Below are positions 5,905 through 6,962 of a stretch of 6,962 nt of DNA, in pieces. The notes beneath the pieces are model-generated. The model saw nothing but the letters and a program-made list of their open reading frames with translations, had not been told where the DNA came from and did not search any database. Numbering within the stretch: position 1 is the stretch's first letter; the number at the start of each line of letters is the position of its first letter. This DNA comes from CALBPI01 sp039033695. Its GTDB lineage: Bacteria; Pseudomonadota; Gammaproteobacteria; Steroidobacterales; Woeseiaceae. The position numbers were made by a program, and so were the translations under genes. The stretch covers positions 1 through 6,962 of the forward strand of contig JBCCCC010000158.1 of the NCBI GenBank assembly GCA_039033695.1, written 5' to 3'.

Positions 5905-6962
5905 ATGTTTGACAATCTTTCTGACCGACTGCGCAGTGCCACCCAGGCACTGACCGGCAAAGGCCGAATCACCGAAGACAACGTCAAGGACACCTTGCGT
6001 CAGGTGCGTCTCGCCCTGCTGGAAGCGGACGTTGCATTGCCGGTGGTCAAACAGTTTATCGACCGCGTGCGCACGCAAGCGCTCGGCGAAAAAGTCCTCA
6101 CCAGCCTTACGCCAGGTCAGGCGTTTATCAAGATCATCAACGATGAACTGACGCAAGTACTCGGCGGCGACACTGTGCCGCTCGATCTTCGGGCTCAGCC
6201 GCCGGTGGTCATCATGCTGGCCGGCTTGCAAGGCGCGGGTAAAACCACGACTGCGGGCAAGCTTGCGCGAAGACTCGCGGAACGCGACAAGAAGAAAGTC
6301 ATGCTCGTGAGTGTCGACGTCCATCGACCCGCGGCAATTCTGCAATTGCAGACGCTGGCTGGCGAGGTGGGTGCACTGTTTCACCCTAGTGAAGGCAGCG
6401 AGGACCCGCAAGCGATCGCGACCAGGGCGCTGGACGATGCGCGCAAGCAGTTTGCCGATGTGCTGATTATTGATACGGCCGGCCGGCTGCATGTCGATGG
6501 CGAGATGATGGCGGAGGCGTCACGAGTGCATGCTGCGGTCTCGCCGCACGAGACGCTCTTCGTGGTGGACAGCATGGCAGGTCAGGATGCGGTGGCGTCT
6601 GCGGCCGCGTTCAATGAAGCGCTTGCCCTGACCGGGGTTATCCTGACCAAAGCCGATGGTGATGCGCGTGGTGGCGTGGCACTGTCCGTGCGCGAGACGA
6701 TTGGGCAGCCCATTCGCTTCATGGGTGTCGGCGAGAAATCAGACGCACTCGAGCCCTTCCACCCTGAGCGCATGGCCTCGCGCATTCTGGGCATGGGCGA
6801 TGTGCTCTCGCTCGTCGAGCAGGTCGAAGAGAAGGTTGATCAGCGCAAAGCGGAGAAATTGGCCGCCAAGCTCAAGAAGGGGCGAGGATTTGACCTGGCT
6901 GACCTGCGCGACCAGCTTGAGCAGATGCAAAACATGGGTGGTCTGGGCGCATTGATGGACAA
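5905..6962 (+). CDS. ffh: Signal recognition particle protein Ffh (C-terminus cut by right edge)
   Basis: Ffh is the SRP54-type GTPase that, with 4.5S RNA, binds signal sequences of nascent inner-membrane proteins and docks with FtsY. The window holds 352 residues of about 450 expected. Order: the N-terminal helical domain (about 1-90), then the G domain with GLQGAGKTTT (107-116), DVHRPAA (138-144), DTAGR (190-194), TKAD (248-251) and GVGEKSDALEPF (274-285), then the start of the M domain (from about 300, with MQNMGGLGALMD at the edge). The methionine-rich signal-binding and RNA-binding parts are off the window. Compared with E. coli, DVYRPAA reads DVHRPAA, and VDAMTGQDA reads VDSMAGQDA (221-229). 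The ATG at 5905 matches the family N-terminus (MFDNLSDRL); only a weak purine-rich GAGCGAG precedes it. It may be co-transcribed with the phosphodiesterase-like gene. Confidence 0.96.
   Translation, partial: MFDNLSDRLRSATQALTGKGRITEDNVKDTLRQVRLALLEADVALPVVKQFIDRVRTQALGEKVLTSLTPGQAFIKIINDELTQVLGGDTVPLDLRAQPPVVIMLAGLQGAGKTTTAGKLARRLAERDKKKVMLVSVDVHRPAAILQLQTLAGEVGALFHPSEGSEDPQAIATRALDDARKQFADVLIIDTAGRLHVDGEMMAEASRVHAAVSPHETLFVVDSMAGQDAVASAAAFNEALALTGVILTKADGDARGGVALSVRETIGQPIRFMGVGEKSDALEPFHPERMASRILGMGDVLSLVEQVEEKVDQRKAEKLAAKLKKGRGFDLADLRDQLEQMQNMGGLGALMD

Noticed and set aside
5716..6492. A 258-codon open frame on the minus strand opposite ffh
   Set aside because: It lies antisense to well-recognised ffh coding sequence and the end of the phosphodiesterase-like gene, and its protein has low-complexity Arg/His/Gln-rich composition with no recognisable motif.
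1..6962. Mobile element, CRISPR array, toxin-antitoxin or anti-phage system
   Set aside because: There are no tandem repeats, transposase or integrase motifs, small paired genes or tRNA-like ends; every gene over 300 bases has a recognisable chromosomal family.

Overview
The window reads as an ordinary, gene-dense stretch of a gammaproteobacterial chromosome. The main reason is the conserved neighbourhood ypjD-corB (one strand) beside ffh (other strand), which matches the Escherichia coli arrangement of ypjD-yfjD next to ffh. The protein sequences of RadA, CorB, YpjD and Ffh also look gammaproteobacterial. I cannot name the species. I see no RNA gene, insertion sequence, CRISPR array, phage gene or integration site.

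Layout, left to right: (1) 1-1325, minus strand: the N-terminal 441 residues of a membrane sensor protein that runs off the left edge. It has one membrane anchor, a CHASE2-like extracytoplasmic domain, three more membrane segments and a short TPR-like cytoplasmic part. This architecture fits the proteobacterial CHASE2 serine/threonine kinase family, but the catalytic domain is outside the window. (2) A 99-base divergent intergenic region. (3) 1425-2795, plus: complete radA. (4) 2804-4063, minus: complete corB/yfjD-type CNNM transporter, converging on radA with 8 bases between the two stop codons. (5) 4133-4930, minus: complete ypjD, upstream of and probably co-transcribed with corB. (6) A 157-base divergent intergenic region with two dyad-symmetric elements. 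(7) 5088-5855, plus: a metallo-beta-lactamase-fold protein resembling class II 3',5'-cyclic-nucleotide phosphodiesterases. (8) 5905-6962, plus: ffh, the signal recognition particle GTPase, cut by the right edge within its C-terminal M domain.

Most of the content is housekeeping: DNA repair (RadA), divalent cation transport (CorB), a CcsA-like membrane protein (YpjD) and protein targeting (Ffh). The accessory flavour comes from the two signalling-type genes, the CHASE2 sensor and the phosphodiesterase-like enzyme. The latter sits between ypjD and ffh, which are direct divergent neighbours in E. coli. The points most worth checking are the loss of the usual last metal-binding histidine in the phosphodiesterase-like protein, the dyads upstream of it, and what effector domain the truncated CHASE2 protein carries. 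I found no evidence of a wholly new system.
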